A DNA stretch of 64,000 nucleotides from Szabonella sp046295215. Its GTDB lineage: Bacteria; Pseudomonadota; Alphaproteobacteria; Rhodobacterales; Rhodobacteraceae. The position numbers and the translations under genes were made by a program. The DNA lies in assembly GCA_046295215.1 (NCBI GenBank), contig JBKBNP010000014.1:1-64000 (forward strand), read 5' to 3'. The notes beneath the pieces were generated by a model. That model saw only the letters and a list, made by a program, of their open reading frames with translations. It did not search any database and was not told where the DNA came from. Below are positions 18,001 to 25,913 of this stretch, piece after piece (within the stretch, counting starts at the first letter, position 1; each line of letters opens with the position of its first letter).

Positions 18001-18419
18001 CGCGGGCCGAATTCGACGGTGATCTGCGCCCCGAATTCCATCTCGCGCCGCCCTTCCTGCCCGGCAAGGACGCGCAGGGCCGCCCGAGGAAACGCGCCTT
18101 CGGGGGGTGGATGATCCCGGCATTCCGGCTGCTTGCCCGGATGAAGCGGCTGCGCGGAACGGCCTTCGACCTCTTCGGGCGCACCGCGGAACGGCGGATG
18201 GAGCGCGGGTTGATCGCACAATATGAGGTGGATATGGACCAGCTTTTCGCCGGAGTTACGCCGGACCGGATGGCGCTTGCGCGGGAATGGGCCGAATTGC
18301 CGCTGACGATCCGCGGCTTCGGCCCGGTGAAAGAGGCCAACGCGGCCAGGGCCGCCGCGCGGCGGGCCGAAATCCTTGCCCTTTGGGCCGAACCCGCACC
18401 GGCCATCGCGGCGGAGTGA
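15030..18419 (+). CDS. Indolepyruvate ferredoxin oxidoreductase, fused single chain
   Basis: 1129-residue fusion of the alpha (TPP and ferredoxin-type) and beta parts of arylpyruvate oxidoreductase. It oxidatively decarboxylates indolepyruvate or phenylpyruvate to the acyl-CoA with reduction of ferredoxin or another carrier, in aromatic amino acid breakdown. Near residue 70, NEDLAATAIWGSQQAE begins the pyruvate-oxidoreductase-like part; the TPP domain follows with GGIGCHTMALWM and DAVAMTGGQTNEGGLEA; the iron-sulfur segment is CEGCGDCGVQSNC; the beta-type domain has VVITGVGGTGVVTVGAIL. The start at 15030 follows AGGGGAG. It is alone in its transcription unit and divergent from lysR. Confidence 0.93.
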   Translation: MSRQDISLTDRFDLAKSPVLLNGTQALVRLMLMQKARDRAAGLNTAGLCTGYRGSPLGAVDQQMMRAHKLLDASDITFQAGLNEDLAATAIWGSQQAELRGTGRFDGVFGLWYGKGPGVDRSGDVMRHANLAGSARHGGVLMALGDDHTGESSTTCHQSDWSCVNVSIPVLSPAGVQEILDYGLYGYALSRFSGLWVGLKLMKDTVEATSVVDARLDRMVFVAPEMDLPPGGLNIRLGDHWIPQEDRLVNHKRFAAEAFSRANRIDRRIWGRAGAKIGFVAAGKNWLDLNHALGLLGIDESRAEALGITTYKVGQSWPLDMQSFHDWAEGLSLIVVVEEKRKLIEVQIKEAIFDDRRGRRVWGGRKGGPEAEVLFPVQMSLDPVMIAEKLGEILTDEGLGSEPLEGALARIRAARHADNAEELAARLPYFCSGCPHNTSTLLPEGARAGGGIGCHTMALWMDRGTSGLTHMGGEGLNWVGEAPFSSTSHVFQNLGDGTYNHSGILAIRAALAAGTNITYKILFNDAVAMTGGQTNEGGLEATRITRELLAMGVAHVAVVYDPKEDVSRAAFPREVEFHTRDQILPVQEKFSRIKGVSAIVYIQTCAAEKRRRRKKGEFPDPDARVWINPDICEGCGDCGVQSNCVSLVPLETEFGRKRAIDQSSCNKDFSCVNGFCPSFVTLHGAKPRKSATASLDLPDLPDPVLPMMEGTYNVVITGVGGTGVVTVGAILAMAAHVAGKGAGMMEMAGLAQKGGAVHIHCRLAERPEDITAIRVAVGEADAVIGGDLVVSAGAKTLGLMTTGRTGAVVNSHEIITGEFTRNTEFRIPSDRLRLSLEARLQDRVAFFDASELARATLGDSIFSNMMVFGAAFQQGLIPLPEDAILRAIDLNGTAAEANKRAFAIGRWAVLHPAEAARLIRPETPAVIDPVAFRADHLRAYQDDALAARYLALVARAPEPLRPSVAKGYHKLLAIKDEYEVARLHLETLDKARAEFDGDLRPEFHLAPPFLPGKDAQGRPRKRAFGGWMIPAFRLLARMKRLRGTAFDLFGRTAERRMERGLIAQYEVDMDQLFAGVTPDRMALAREWAELPLTIRGFGPVKEANAARAAARRAEILALWAEPAPAIAAE

Positions 18420-18481
18420 TCCTGTCATGCGGGCGTCACGCAGCGGGGGCATGATTGGCGATCATCACTCCGGTGCGCGCC

Positions 18482-19360
18482 ATGTCCTCCGAAACCGCCC
18501 GCAAGATCACCTATGCCGGAGCCGCGCAGACCCGCGCGGGCCGGGCGGTGATCCGGTTGGTGGAAAACGCAACCGGCAGGCTCTCGCTCCTGCGCCGTGC
18601 GCGCGGGATCGAGGAAGAGCTGGAGGCGGGGCGCAGCTTCTGGCAGGCGGTGCCGGACCGGTTCGGGCTGAGCCTTGAGGTTGCTGCGGGCGATCTGGCG
18701 GCGATCCCGGCCAACGGGCCGCTGGTTCTGGTTGCGAACCACCCCTTCGGGCTTCTGGACGGGTTGATGATGGGGCATCTTCTGGACCGCATCCGCCCCG
18801 AGTTCCGCATCCTTGCCAATTCGATCCTGCATGGGGCGCCGGTGGTGGACCGGGTGGTGCTGCCGATCAGCTTTGACGGAACCCCCGAAGCAACCCGCCA
18901 GAACATCGAGACCCGGGCGGCGGCCTTGCGATGGCTGGGGCAGGGCGGGGCGGTCGGGGTGTTTCCGGGCGGGACGGTCTCAACCGCCCCGCGCCCCTTT
19001 GCGCGGGCGATGGACCCGGGCTGGCGGCATTTCACCGCGAAGATGATCGTGAAATCGGGGGCGACGGTGGTGCCGGTCTATTTCGACGGGCAGAATTCGC
19101 GGCTTTTCCAGATCGCGAGCCATCTGCATGCCTCGCTGCGGCTGGGGCTTTTGCTGCGGGAGTTCCGGGCGCGGACCGATGCGCCGGTGCCGGTGGTGAT
19201 CGGCACGCCGATGACGGCGGCCAGCCTTGCGCCTTTTGCGACCGATCCGGCGGGGTTGATGGTGCATCTGCGCCGGGTCACCTATGCCCTTTCGCCGCAA
19301 CCGCTTCCATCCTATGACTATGGCCATGAATTCGAGGCGCGCTATCGGTCGCGCCCGTAA
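18482..19360 (+). CDS. Lysophospholipid acyltransferase family protein
   Basis: 292-residue glycerolipid acyltransferase-fold protein. The first motif is NHPFGLLDG, a variant H-x5-D rather than the H-x4-D of PlsC, and the FPEGTRS motif is FPGGTVS. Both are, from memory, features of a lipid-A/ornithine-lipid-like LPLAT subfamily. It would transfer an acyl chain to a lysolipid at the inner membrane. Because an OlsB homologue lies at 35.8 kb with no olsA next to it, this could be the second enzyme of ornithine lipid synthesis; that is inference. The start is uncertain: a TTG at 18455 is also in frame and neither has a strong ribosome site. murI starts 12 nt after the stop. Confidence 0.82.
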   Translation: MSSETARKITYAGAAQTRAGRAVIRLVENATGRLSLLRRARGIEEELEAGRSFWQAVPDRFGLSLEVAAGDLAAIPANGPLVLVANHPFGLLDGLMMGHLLDRIRPEFRILANSILHGAPVVDRVVLPISFDGTPEATRQNIETRAAALRWLGQGGAVGVFPGGTVSTAPRPFARAMDPGWRHFTAKMIVKSGATVVPVYFDGQNSRLFQIASHLHASLRLGLLLREFRARTDAPVPVVIGTPMTAASLAPFATDPAGLMVHLRRVTYALSPQPLPSYDYGHEFEARYRSRP

Positions 19361-19372
19361 GGGGGGCAGGCC

Positions 19373-20185
19373 ATGGCGGTGGGGATCTTCGACAGCGGTA
19401 TCGGCGGGCTGACGGTGCTGGACGCCATCGCGCGGCGCCTTCCGGACCTGCCGCTGGTTTACCTTGGCGACAACGCCCATGCCCCTTACGGTGTGCGCGA
19501 TGCCGAGGACATCTTCAACCTCACCTGCGCCTCGGTCGAACGGCTCTGGGCCGAGGGCTGCGATCTGGTCATCCTCGCCTGCAACACGGCATCAGCAGCG
19601 GCCCTGAAACGGATGCAGGAAACCTGGGTTCCCGCCGACAAGCGCGTGCTGGGCGTGTTCGTGCCGATGATCGAGGCCCTGACCGAACGGCAATGGGGCG
19701 ACAATTCCCCCCCGCGCGAGGTTGCGGTGAAACATGTGGCGCTGTTTGCGACCCCTGCCACGGTGGCCAGCCGCGCCTTTCAGCGCGAGCTTGCCTATCG
19801 CGCGATCGGCGTCGATGTCGAGGCGCAGCCCTGCGGGGGCGTGGTGGATGCCATCGAACAGGGCGATGAGTTGCTGGCCGAGGCGCTGGTGCGGTCCCAT
19901 GTCGATGCACTGAAACGCCGGATGCCGAAGCCGGAGGCGGCAATCCTCGGCTGCACACATTATCCGCTGATGGAAGGGGTCTTTGCCGCAGCCCTCGGGC
20001 CGGAGGTGACGGTCTATTCGCAGGCGCGGCTGGTGGCGGAAAGCCTTGCCGACTACCTTGCCCGGCGGCCCGAGTTTCTGGGGGCGGGCAGGCAGTCGAA
20101 ATTCCTCACGACCGGCGATCCGGCGAAAGTGTCGGACAAGTCCACCCAGTTCCTGCGCCGCCGGATCAGTTTCGAGGCGGCCTGA
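19373..20185 (+). CDS. murI: Glutamate racemase
   Basis: 270 residues. Interconverts L- and D-glutamate for peptidoglycan precursor synthesis, using two catalytic cysteines. Both are visible: Cys in ILACNTASAAAL and Cys in ILGCTHYPLME. The N-terminal GIFDSGIGGLTVL and YLGDNAHAPYG are signature blocks. Only 12 nt separate it from the upstream acyltransferase, with GGGGGG as ribosome site, so the two are probably cotranscribed. A weak hairpin follows the stop. Confidence 0.97.
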   Translation: MAVGIFDSGIGGLTVLDAIARRLPDLPLVYLGDNAHAPYGVRDAEDIFNLTCASVERLWAEGCDLVILACNTASAAALKRMQETWVPADKRVLGVFVPMIEALTERQWGDNSPPREVAVKHVALFATPATVASRAFQRELAYRAIGVDVEAQPCGGVVDAIEQGDELLAEALVRSHVDALKRRMPKPEAAILGCTHYPLMEGVFAAALGPEVTVYSQARLVAESLADYLARRPEFLGAGRQSKFLTTGDPAKVSDKSTQFLRRRISFEAA

Positions 20186-20200
20186 ACGGGACCAATCGTC

Positions 20201-20214
20201 AAGCCTTACGGCTT
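20201..20214 (+). terminator. Weak hairpin after murI
   Basis: AAGCC-TTAC-GGCTT followed by TCCTCGTT, 16 nt past the murI stop. The 5-bp stem is short, so this is a tentative terminator or 3'-end structure. Confidence 0.3.
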
Positions 20215-20354
20215 TCCTCGTTCCGGGGCGGTGCAGCCGCAAGGGCCTGATGAGCGGTCCGTCGCGCGGAGTTGAGCCTGCGCCCCGACGGTTTCCCTTG
20301 CATCGCATCGCCTCTCGCCGCAGAAGAAAGCTCAGTTTTTGCAAGGGGACCGTC

Positions 20355-21383
20355 ATGGCCAGGAAAATCGCGATTCTCGGGGCGTCCGGCTACACAGGGG
20401 CCGAGCTTGTCCGCCTGATCGCGACTCATCCGGGCATGGAGATCGTGGCTCTTTCGGCCGACCGCAAGGCCGGGCAGACCATGGCAGAGGTTTTCCCCTT
20501 CCTGCGCCATCTGGACCTGCCGCGCCTCCAGAAGATCGACGAGATCGACTTCTCCGGTGTCGATCTTGCCTTTTGCGCGCTGCCCCATGCGACGACGCAG
20601 GTGGTGATTTCCGCCCTGCCGCGCGATTTGCGGATCGTGGACCTGTCGGCGGATTTCCGGCTGCGGGACGTGGCGGAATATGAAAAATGGTATGGCCAGC
20701 CCCATACCGCACCCGACCTGCAGGCCGAGGCGGTCTATGGCCTGACCGAATTCTACCGCGATGAGATCCGCACTGCACGTCTGGTGGCGGGAACGGGCTG
20801 CAATGCCGCAACCGGGCAGTTTGCGCTGCGCCCGTTGATCGAGGCGGGGGTGATCGACCTTGACCGCATCCTTATCGACCTCAAGGCGGGGGTCAGCGGG
20901 GCGGGGCGGTCGCTCAAGGAGAACCTTTTGCATGCAGAGCTTTCAGGCGGCACGCACAGCTATTCGGCGGGCGGCAAGCACCGCCATCTGGGCGAGTTCG
21001 ATCAGGAGTTTTCCGCGCTTGCGGGCCGTCCGGTGCGCGTGCAGTTCACCCCGCATCTGTTGCCGATGAACCGTGGCATCCTCGCCTCGGTCTATGTCGA
21101 GGGCGATCCGGCCCGCGTGCATGAGGTTCTGGCCGCGCGCTATGCCGAGGAGCCCTTCCTTCAGGTGCTTCCTTTTGGCGCAGTCCCCTCGACACGCGAC
21201 ATTGCAGGGTCCAACTATTGCCATATCGGGGTGGCGGGCGACCGTATCCCCGGGCGGGCGCTGGTGATTGCGGTGCTGGACAACCTGACCAAAGGATCCT
21301 CGGGACAGGCGATCCAGAACGCCAACCTGATGCTGGGGCTGGAGGAGACGGCGGGGCTGATGCTGGCGCCGGTGTTCCCGTAA
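20355..21383 (+). CDS. argC: N-acetyl-gamma-glutamyl-phosphate reductase
   Basis: 342 residues. NADPH-dependent reduction of N-acetylglutamyl phosphate to the semialdehyde in arginine synthesis. The N terminus IAILGASGYTGAELVRLIATHP is the dinucleotide-binding site. The catalytic Cys lies in VAGTGCNAATGQ, not the NPGCYPTA of the enterobacterial enzyme; the GCN form is one I recall from Thermus LysY and from alphaproteobacterial ArgC. Further family marks are HRHLGEFDQEF and HLLPMNRGIL. The start at 20355 follows AAGGGGA. It is followed closely by ccmE, an unrelated function. Confidence 0.92.
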   Translation: MARKIAILGASGYTGAELVRLIATHPGMEIVALSADRKAGQTMAEVFPFLRHLDLPRLQKIDEIDFSGVDLAFCALPHATTQVVISALPRDLRIVDLSADFRLRDVAEYEKWYGQPHTAPDLQAEAVYGLTEFYRDEIRTARLVAGTGCNAATGQFALRPLIEAGVIDLDRILIDLKAGVSGAGRSLKENLLHAELSGGTHSYSAGGKHRHLGEFDQEFSALAGRPVRVQFTPHLLPMNRGILASVYVEGDPARVHEVLAARYAEEPFLQVLPFGAVPSTRDIAGSNYCHIGVAGDRIPGRALVIAVLDNLTKGSSGQAIQNANLMLGLEETAGLMLAPVFP

Positions 21384-21415
21384 GGGGCGCGAGTGGGAGG
21401 AGCGGGAGAGACGCC

Positions 21416-21892
21416 ATGCAGAGCAGAGCCAATCCACCTGTCCGGGGCATGAAGGGGCTGAAGAAACAGCGCCGGGTCCAGATCATCGTGTTGGCCTTCG
21501 TGGCGCTGGCGCTGTCAACGGCGCTGATCGGCTATGCGATGCGCGACGGCATCAACTTCTTCCGCGCGCCGGCGCAGATCATGGCCGAACCGCCCGAACC
21601 GACCGAGGTGTTCCGGTTGGGCGGGCTGGTCGAGGAAGGCTCCATCGTGCGCGGCGAGGGCAAGACGGTGCGCTTCAGCGTGACCGATGGCGGGGCCACG
21701 ATCCCGGTGACCTTCACCGGCATCCTGCCCGACCTCTTTGCCGAAAACACAGGCATGATCGGCACCGGACGCTACATCAATGGCGTCTTTGAAGCGACTG
21801 AAATTCTTGCGAAACATGATGAAGCCTACATGCCGAAGGAAGTCATGGACGCGCTGAAGGCGCAGGGCGTCTATCAGGATCCGAACGGTTGA
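21416..21892 (+). CDS. ccmE: Cytochrome c maturation heme chaperone CcmE
   Basis: 158 residues. Periplasmic chaperone, anchored by one N-terminal membrane helix, that binds heme covalently and passes it to apocytochromes c. The hydrophobic anchor is at about residues 20-40 (IIVLAFVALALSTALIG), then VRFSVTDGG and IPVTFTGILPDLF of the OB fold. The heme-binding His and downstream Tyr are in AKHDEAYMPKEV. The start at 21416 follows GGGAGAG; a second in-frame ATG at 21449 would give the commoner MKGLKKQRR start but lacks a ribosome site. Other ccm genes are not in this window. Confidence 0.95.
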   Translation: MQSRANPPVRGMKGLKKQRRVQIIVLAFVALALSTALIGYAMRDGINFFRAPAQIMAEPPEPTEVFRLGGLVEEGSIVRGEGKTVRFSVTDGGATIPVTFTGILPDLFAENTGMIGTGRYINGVFEATEILAKHDEAYMPKEVMDALKAQGVYQDPNG

Positions 21893-21903
21893 TTTGACGC
21901 AAA

Positions 21904-21918
21904 TTAACCCGATCTGAA
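21904..21918 (+). promoter_or_regulatory. CtrA-like site upstream of the lysis genes
   Basis: TTAACCCGATCTGAA matches the CtrA consensus TTAA-N7-TTAA with one mismatch in the second half. It lies 35 bp before the endolysin start and overlaps a possible -35 TTGACG (21895-21900). RcGTA lysis genes are CtrA-controlled, which makes the site plausible. Confidence 0.4.
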
Positions 21919-21952
21919 CGAGGCTGGCCGCTACCCGCAAGGAGGCCAGCAA

Positions 21953-22564
21953 ATGAAAACACCCCGCCAGATCGCCGAGGAAATCGTCGCCCGGGAGGGC
22001 GGTTTCGTGAACGACCCCGATGATCCGGGCGGGGCAACCAATCATGGCGTGACCATCCACACGATGCGCCGTCTGGGCCTCGACCTCGATGGCGACGGGG
22101 TGGTGACGGTGGAGGATGTGAAGCGGCTGACCCGCGCGCAGGCGGTCGATGTCTATATCGAACATTACTTCACCCGTCCCGGCATTGTGCATCTGCCGGA
22201 GGTGCTGCAGCCTTCGGTCTTTGATATGATGGTGAATGCCGGATCGAACGCGGTGAAGATCCTGCAACGGCTGCTGACCGATATGGGCTTTGCCTGTCAG
22301 GCCGACGGGGCCATCGGGCCGCTGACGATCCGGGCGGCGCAACTGGCCTATCAGGCGGCACCGCTGCATCTGGCCGATGCCTATGCGATTGCGCGGCGGA
22401 ACTATTACTACGGTCTGGCCGATGCGCGCCCCGCCAGCCGCAAATACGCGCGCAGGCGGGATGGCGGCAAGGGCGGCTGGATCCTGCGGGCAGAGGAGTT
22501 CATTGCCCCCCGTTACCGGCTGAGTGACGCGCAGCACAAGGCGAGGGTCGCGGCATGGGGCTGA
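21953..22564 (+). CDS. Endolysin, glycoside hydrolase family 108-like N-acetylmuramidase
   Basis: 203 residues. The N-terminal domain (about 10-95) is GH108-like, with catalytic Glu in AREGGFVNDPDDPGGATNHG and then DVYIEHYFTRP. The C-terminal part resembles the PG-binding-3 domain (ILQRLLTDMG ... DGAIGPLTIRAAQ). No signal peptide, so export would need the holin encoded by the next gene, which it overlaps by 10 bp. GGAGG sits 7 nt before the ATG. Size, domain order and pairing match the gene transfer agent endolysin of Rhodobacter capsulatus as I remember it. Phage structural genes are absent nearby. Confidence 0.85.
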   Translation: MKTPRQIAEEIVAREGGFVNDPDDPGGATNHGVTIHTMRRLGLDLDGDGVVTVEDVKRLTRAQAVDVYIEHYFTRPGIVHLPEVLQPSVFDMMVNAGSNAVKILQRLLTDMGFACQADGAIGPLTIRAAQLAYQAAPLHLADAYAIARRNYYYGLADARPASRKYARRRDGGKGGWILRAEEFIAPRYRLSDAQHKARVAAWG

Positions 22565-23049
22565 TTTCTCGCATCATCGGCGGGCCTGCCGCTGTCACGG
22601 CGCTGGGGTCCGCCGCACGCGGCATGGCCGAGGTGCTGACCCCCAACGCCACCCGCGCGATGGAACTGTCGGCCGAGGCGCAGATGGCGGCCCTGCGCCA
22701 GTTGGGCGCGGAATATGCCGATCCGGGCTTTGGCTGGTTCGACCGCTTCGTGAACGGGCTGAACCGCCTCCCGCGCCCGATGCTGGCCTTCGGCACCTTG
22801 GGCCTCTTCGTCTATGCGATGGTGGAACCCGAGGGGTTCTCGCGCCGCATGGTGGGGCTCAACCATGTGCCCGAACCGCTCTGGTGGCTGCTGGGCGCTG
22901 TCGTGGGGTTCTATTTCGGCGCGCGCGAGGCCTTCCACTACCGCAAGCGCAGCACGATGGCGGCGGTGGCGGGGATGGCGGCAACAGCCCCCGACCCCAT
23001 GCCTGAAACCAACCCGGCGCTGGCCGACTGGCGGGGTGCGCGGGGCTGA
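22555..23049 (+). CDS. Holin-like membrane protein
   Basis: 164 residues with an N-terminal amphipathic stretch and hydrophobic segments at about 75-92 (MLAFGTLGLFVYAMV) and 102-120 (PLWWLLGAVVGFYFGAREAF). This is consistent with the 3TM-type phage holin family found beside GH108 endolysins. It would permeabilise the inner membrane to release the endolysin. It overlaps the endolysin gene by 10 bp, indicating coupled translation. The tail is hydrophilic, with Pro-Asp-Pro-Met-Pro. The pairing, rather than strong sequence motifs, carries the call. Confidence 0.8.
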   Translation: MGLISRIIGGPAAVTALGSAARGMAEVLTPNATRAMELSAEAQMAALRQLGAEYADPGFGWFDRFVNGLNRLPRPMLAFGTLGLFVYAMVEPEGFSRRMVGLNHVPEPLWWLLGAVVGFYFGAREAFHYRKRSTMAAVAGMAATAPDPMPETNPALADWRGARG

Positions 23050-23116
23050 GATCCCGCGACCATTGACCCGGCCTTGCCGCTCTGGCACATCCCATGGATC
23101 AGATGGGACGTGACAG

Positions 23117-24859
23117 ATGAACCTTTTTTCAGAACTCCGCAGCCTTGTGATCGCGGAAACCGAGGCGATGGCGGCAGCGGGCGAGCTGCCGCAGGGCCTT
23201 GACCTTGCCGCCGTGACGGTGGAGCCGCCCCGCGACGCGGCTCATGGCGACATGGCGACCAATGCGGCGATGGTGCTGGCGAAACCTGCGGGCCAGTCAC
23301 CGCGCGCGATTGCCGACCGCCTTGCCGCACGGCTGACTGCCGACCCGCGCATCGAGGCGGTCGAGGTGGCGGGGCCGGGGTTCCTGAACTTCCGGCTGCG
23401 CCCGCAGGTCTGGCAGGGGCTGGTGGGTGCGGTGCTGACCCAGGGGCTCGACTATGGCCGGGGCGATACCGGGCGGGGCAAGCGGGTCAATGTGGAATTC
23501 GTCTCTGCCAACCCGACGGGCCCGATGCATGTGGGCCATGTGCGCGGCGCGGTCGTGGGAGATGCGCTGGCGAACCTTCTGGCCTTTGCCGGATGGGATG
23601 TGACGCGGGAATATTACATCAACGATGGCGGCGCGCAGGTCGATGTGCTGGCGCGCTCGGCCTATGAACGCTACCGCGAGGCGCATGGGCTGGAGCCTGA
23701 AATCCGCGAGGGGCTTTATCCCGGCGATTACCTTATTCCCGTGGGCGAGGCGCTGAAGGAAAAATTCGGGGCTGCCCTGCTGGACCAGCCCGAATCCGTC
23801 TGGCTGGAGGATGTGCGGGACTTCTCGACCGACATGATGCTGGCGATGATCCGCGAGGATCTGGCGGCGCTTGGTGTGTCGATGGATGTCTATTCCAGCG
23901 AAAAGGCGCTGTATGGCACGGGCGAGATCGAGGCCGCGATCGAAACCCTGCGCGGGATGGACCTGATCTATGAAGGCGTGCTGGAACCGCCCAAGGGCAA
24001 GACGCCCGAGGATTGGGAGCCGCGCGTGCAGACCCTGTTCCGGTCCACCGCGCATGGCGATGATGTGGACCGCCCGGTGATGAAATCCGATGGCGCCTGG
24101 ACCTATTTCGCGCCCGACATTGCCTATCACCACAACAAGGTGAAACGCGGCTTCGACCAGTTGATCGACATTTTCGGGGCCGATCATGGCGGCTATGTCA
24201 AGCGCATGAAGGCTGCCGTTTCGGCACTGTCGCAGGGCAGGGTGCCGCTGGACATCAAGCTGATCCAGTTGGTGAAGCTCTGGAAGAACGGCGAGCCGTT
24301 CAAGATGTCGAAACGGGCGGGCACCTTTGTCACGCTGCGCGATGTGGTGGAACAGGTCGGCGCGGATGTGACGCGCTTTGTGATGCTGACGCGCAAGAAT
24401 GACGCGACGCTGGATTTCGATTTCGACAAGGTGCTGGACCAGTCCAAGGACAATCCGGTGTTCTATGTCCAATATGCCAATGCGCGGATCAATTCGGTGC
24501 TGCGCAAGGCGGCCGAGGCCGGGCTTGATATTTCCGACACCGCGTTGGCCACGGCCGATCTGGCGCAGCTCTCGCATCCGGCCGAAATCGCCATGACGCG
24601 CAAGATCGGCGAATGGCCGCGTCTGGTGGATGTGGCGGCGCGGTCGAATGAGCCGCATCGGGTGGCCTTCTACCTCTATGAACTCGCCTCTGACCTGCAC
24701 GGGCTGTGGAATCGCGGCAATGATGAGCCATCCCTGCGCTTCGTTCAGGACGATCCGGCCACAATGGCGGCGAAAATCGCCCTCGCGCGTGCCACAGGCG
24801 TTGTGATTTGCGCCGGTCTTGCTATTCTGGGTGTTACTCCGGTCGAGGAAATGCGCTGA
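23117..24859 (+). CDS. argS: Arginyl-tRNA synthetase
   Basis: 580 residues. Charges tRNA-Arg. Class I signatures are present: HVGH within NPTGPMHVGHVRGAVVGD and KMSK within GEPFKMSKRAGTFVTL. The N-terminal domain (1-110) is the Arg-specific Add-1 module, and the C-terminal helical anticodon-binding domain ends CAGLAILGVTPVEEMR. The start at 23117 begins MNLFSELRSLV. It heads a compact run argS - SPOR - nagZ - scpA - scpB - small basic protein on the plus strand. Confidence 0.97.
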   Translation: MNLFSELRSLVIAETEAMAAAGELPQGLDLAAVTVEPPRDAAHGDMATNAAMVLAKPAGQSPRAIADRLAARLTADPRIEAVEVAGPGFLNFRLRPQVWQGLVGAVLTQGLDYGRGDTGRGKRVNVEFVSANPTGPMHVGHVRGAVVGDALANLLAFAGWDVTREYYINDGGAQVDVLARSAYERYREAHGLEPEIREGLYPGDYLIPVGEALKEKFGAALLDQPESVWLEDVRDFSTDMMLAMIREDLAALGVSMDVYSSEKALYGTGEIEAAIETLRGMDLIYEGVLEPPKGKTPEDWEPRVQTLFRSTAHGDDVDRPVMKSDGAWTYFAPDIAYHHNKVKRGFDQLIDIFGADHGGYVKRMKAAVSALSQGRVPLDIKLIQLVKLWKNGEPFKMSKRAGTFVTLRDVVEQVGADVTRFVMLTRKNDATLDFDFDKVLDQSKDNPVFYVQYANARINSVLRKAAEAGLDISDTALATADLAQLSHPAEIAMTRKIGEWPRLVDVAARSNEPHRVAFYLYELASDLHGLWNRGNDEPSLRFVQDDPATMAAKIALARATGVVICAGLAILGVTPVEEMR

Positions 24860-24929
24860 CAACAGGCGCCCCGTCCGAAGTGCGAACAGGCAAGACAGTG
24901 CCGGGCAAACCGGTGCAGTGAGGCAGAGC

Positions 24930-25913
24930 ATGGCAGATGTGGAATTCGACGGGTTCGAAGGCGGTGCCCCCATGCGGGGTGGATCGCGTTTCGTGAGTGT
25001 TGCGGGGGCGCTGACCTCGGTGGCACTGGTGCTGGGGCTGGGCTTCTGGGGCTACAAGCTCGCGGTGCGTGATGTGCATGGCATCCCGGTGGTGCGCGCG
25101 CTGGAGGGGCCGATGCGCATTGCGCCCCAGGATCCGGGGGGCGTGATCGCGGCGCATCAGGGCCTGTCGGTCAGTGCCGTGGCCGAGGATGGTGCGGCCT
25201 TGCCGCCTGCGGACCGGCTGGTTCTGGCCCCTGGCCCCACGGCGCTGGCGGCAGAGGACGAGGCCGGAACGCTGGCCGCGCAGGTGGCCCCGGTTTCGGC
25301 CCGGGCCTCCGCCATGCCGGGGCTTGATCTGGCGCCCGGACTGTCCGACCCGTCCGAACCCGAGATCGCGTTGGTGGTCGAGGAACGTCCTGCGATCAGC
25401 ACCGAAGACGCGGTGATGAACGCCTTGGCCGAGGCGCTTGGTGCAGAGGCGGTTCCCCTGTCGGCCAGTCTGGAAGATGCTGCCACAGCGACCATTCAGG
25501 CCCCGCGCGTGGCCCTGCCGCGTGGCGCGATGGCGGCATCGCCCCGACCCATGCCGCGTCCCGGCAGCCGCCCCGCGAATGCCAGTGCCAGTGCCAGTGC
25601 CGGGGCTGTCGTCCTGGCCTCTGCCCCGGCCACGGTGGAAAACGATGGCGCAGGCCTTGCCAGCGGCACCCGGCTTGTGCAGCTCGGGGCCTATGACAGC
25701 GTGGAAACCGCCCGGCAGGAATGGGACAGGCTCGGGGCGCGGTTCGGCGATCTGTTGATCGGCAAGTCGCGGATCGTGCAGGCGGCGCAAAGCGGCGGGC
25801 GCACCTTCTATCGGCTGCGCGCCAATGGCTTTGCCGACGAGGCCGACCAGCGCCGGTTCTGTTCGGCGCTTCTGTCGGAACAGGCGGCCTGCATTCCGGT
25901 CACGGTGCGATGA
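24930..25913 (+). CDS. SPOR-domain inner-membrane protein
   Basis: 327 residues. A short cytosolic N terminus, one membrane helix at about residues 25-47 (FVSVAGALTSVALVLGLGFW), a long Ala/Pro-rich periplasmic linker, and a C-terminal SPOR domain (about 248-325) beginning RLVQLGAYDSVETARQEWDRL. SPOR domains bind denuded glycan strands at division septa. The linker contains a short Ser-Ala repeat (ASASASA). It follows argS and overlaps nagZ through ATGA, a grouping seen in Rhodobacteraceae that ties it to envelope growth. Confidence 0.88.
   Translation: MADVEFDGFEGGAPMRGGSRFVSVAGALTSVALVLGLGFWGYKLAVRDVHGIPVVRALEGPMRIAPQDPGGVIAAHQGLSVSAVAEDGAALPPADRLVLAPGPTALAAEDEAGTLAAQVAPVSARASAMPGLDLAPGLSDPSEPEIALVVEERPAISTEDAVMNALAEALGAEAVPLSASLEDAATATIQAPRVALPRGAMAASPRPMPRPGSRPANASASASAGAVVLASAPATVENDGAGLASGTRLVQLGAYDSVETARQEWDRLGARFGDLLIGKSRIVQAAQSGGRTFYRLRANGFADEADQRRFCSALLSEQAACIPVTVR

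Noticed and set aside
21953..23049. Prophage remnant
   Set aside because: Endolysin and holin genes are intact, match neighbours in composition, and no integrase, capsid or tail gene is present; a GTA lysis pair fits better.
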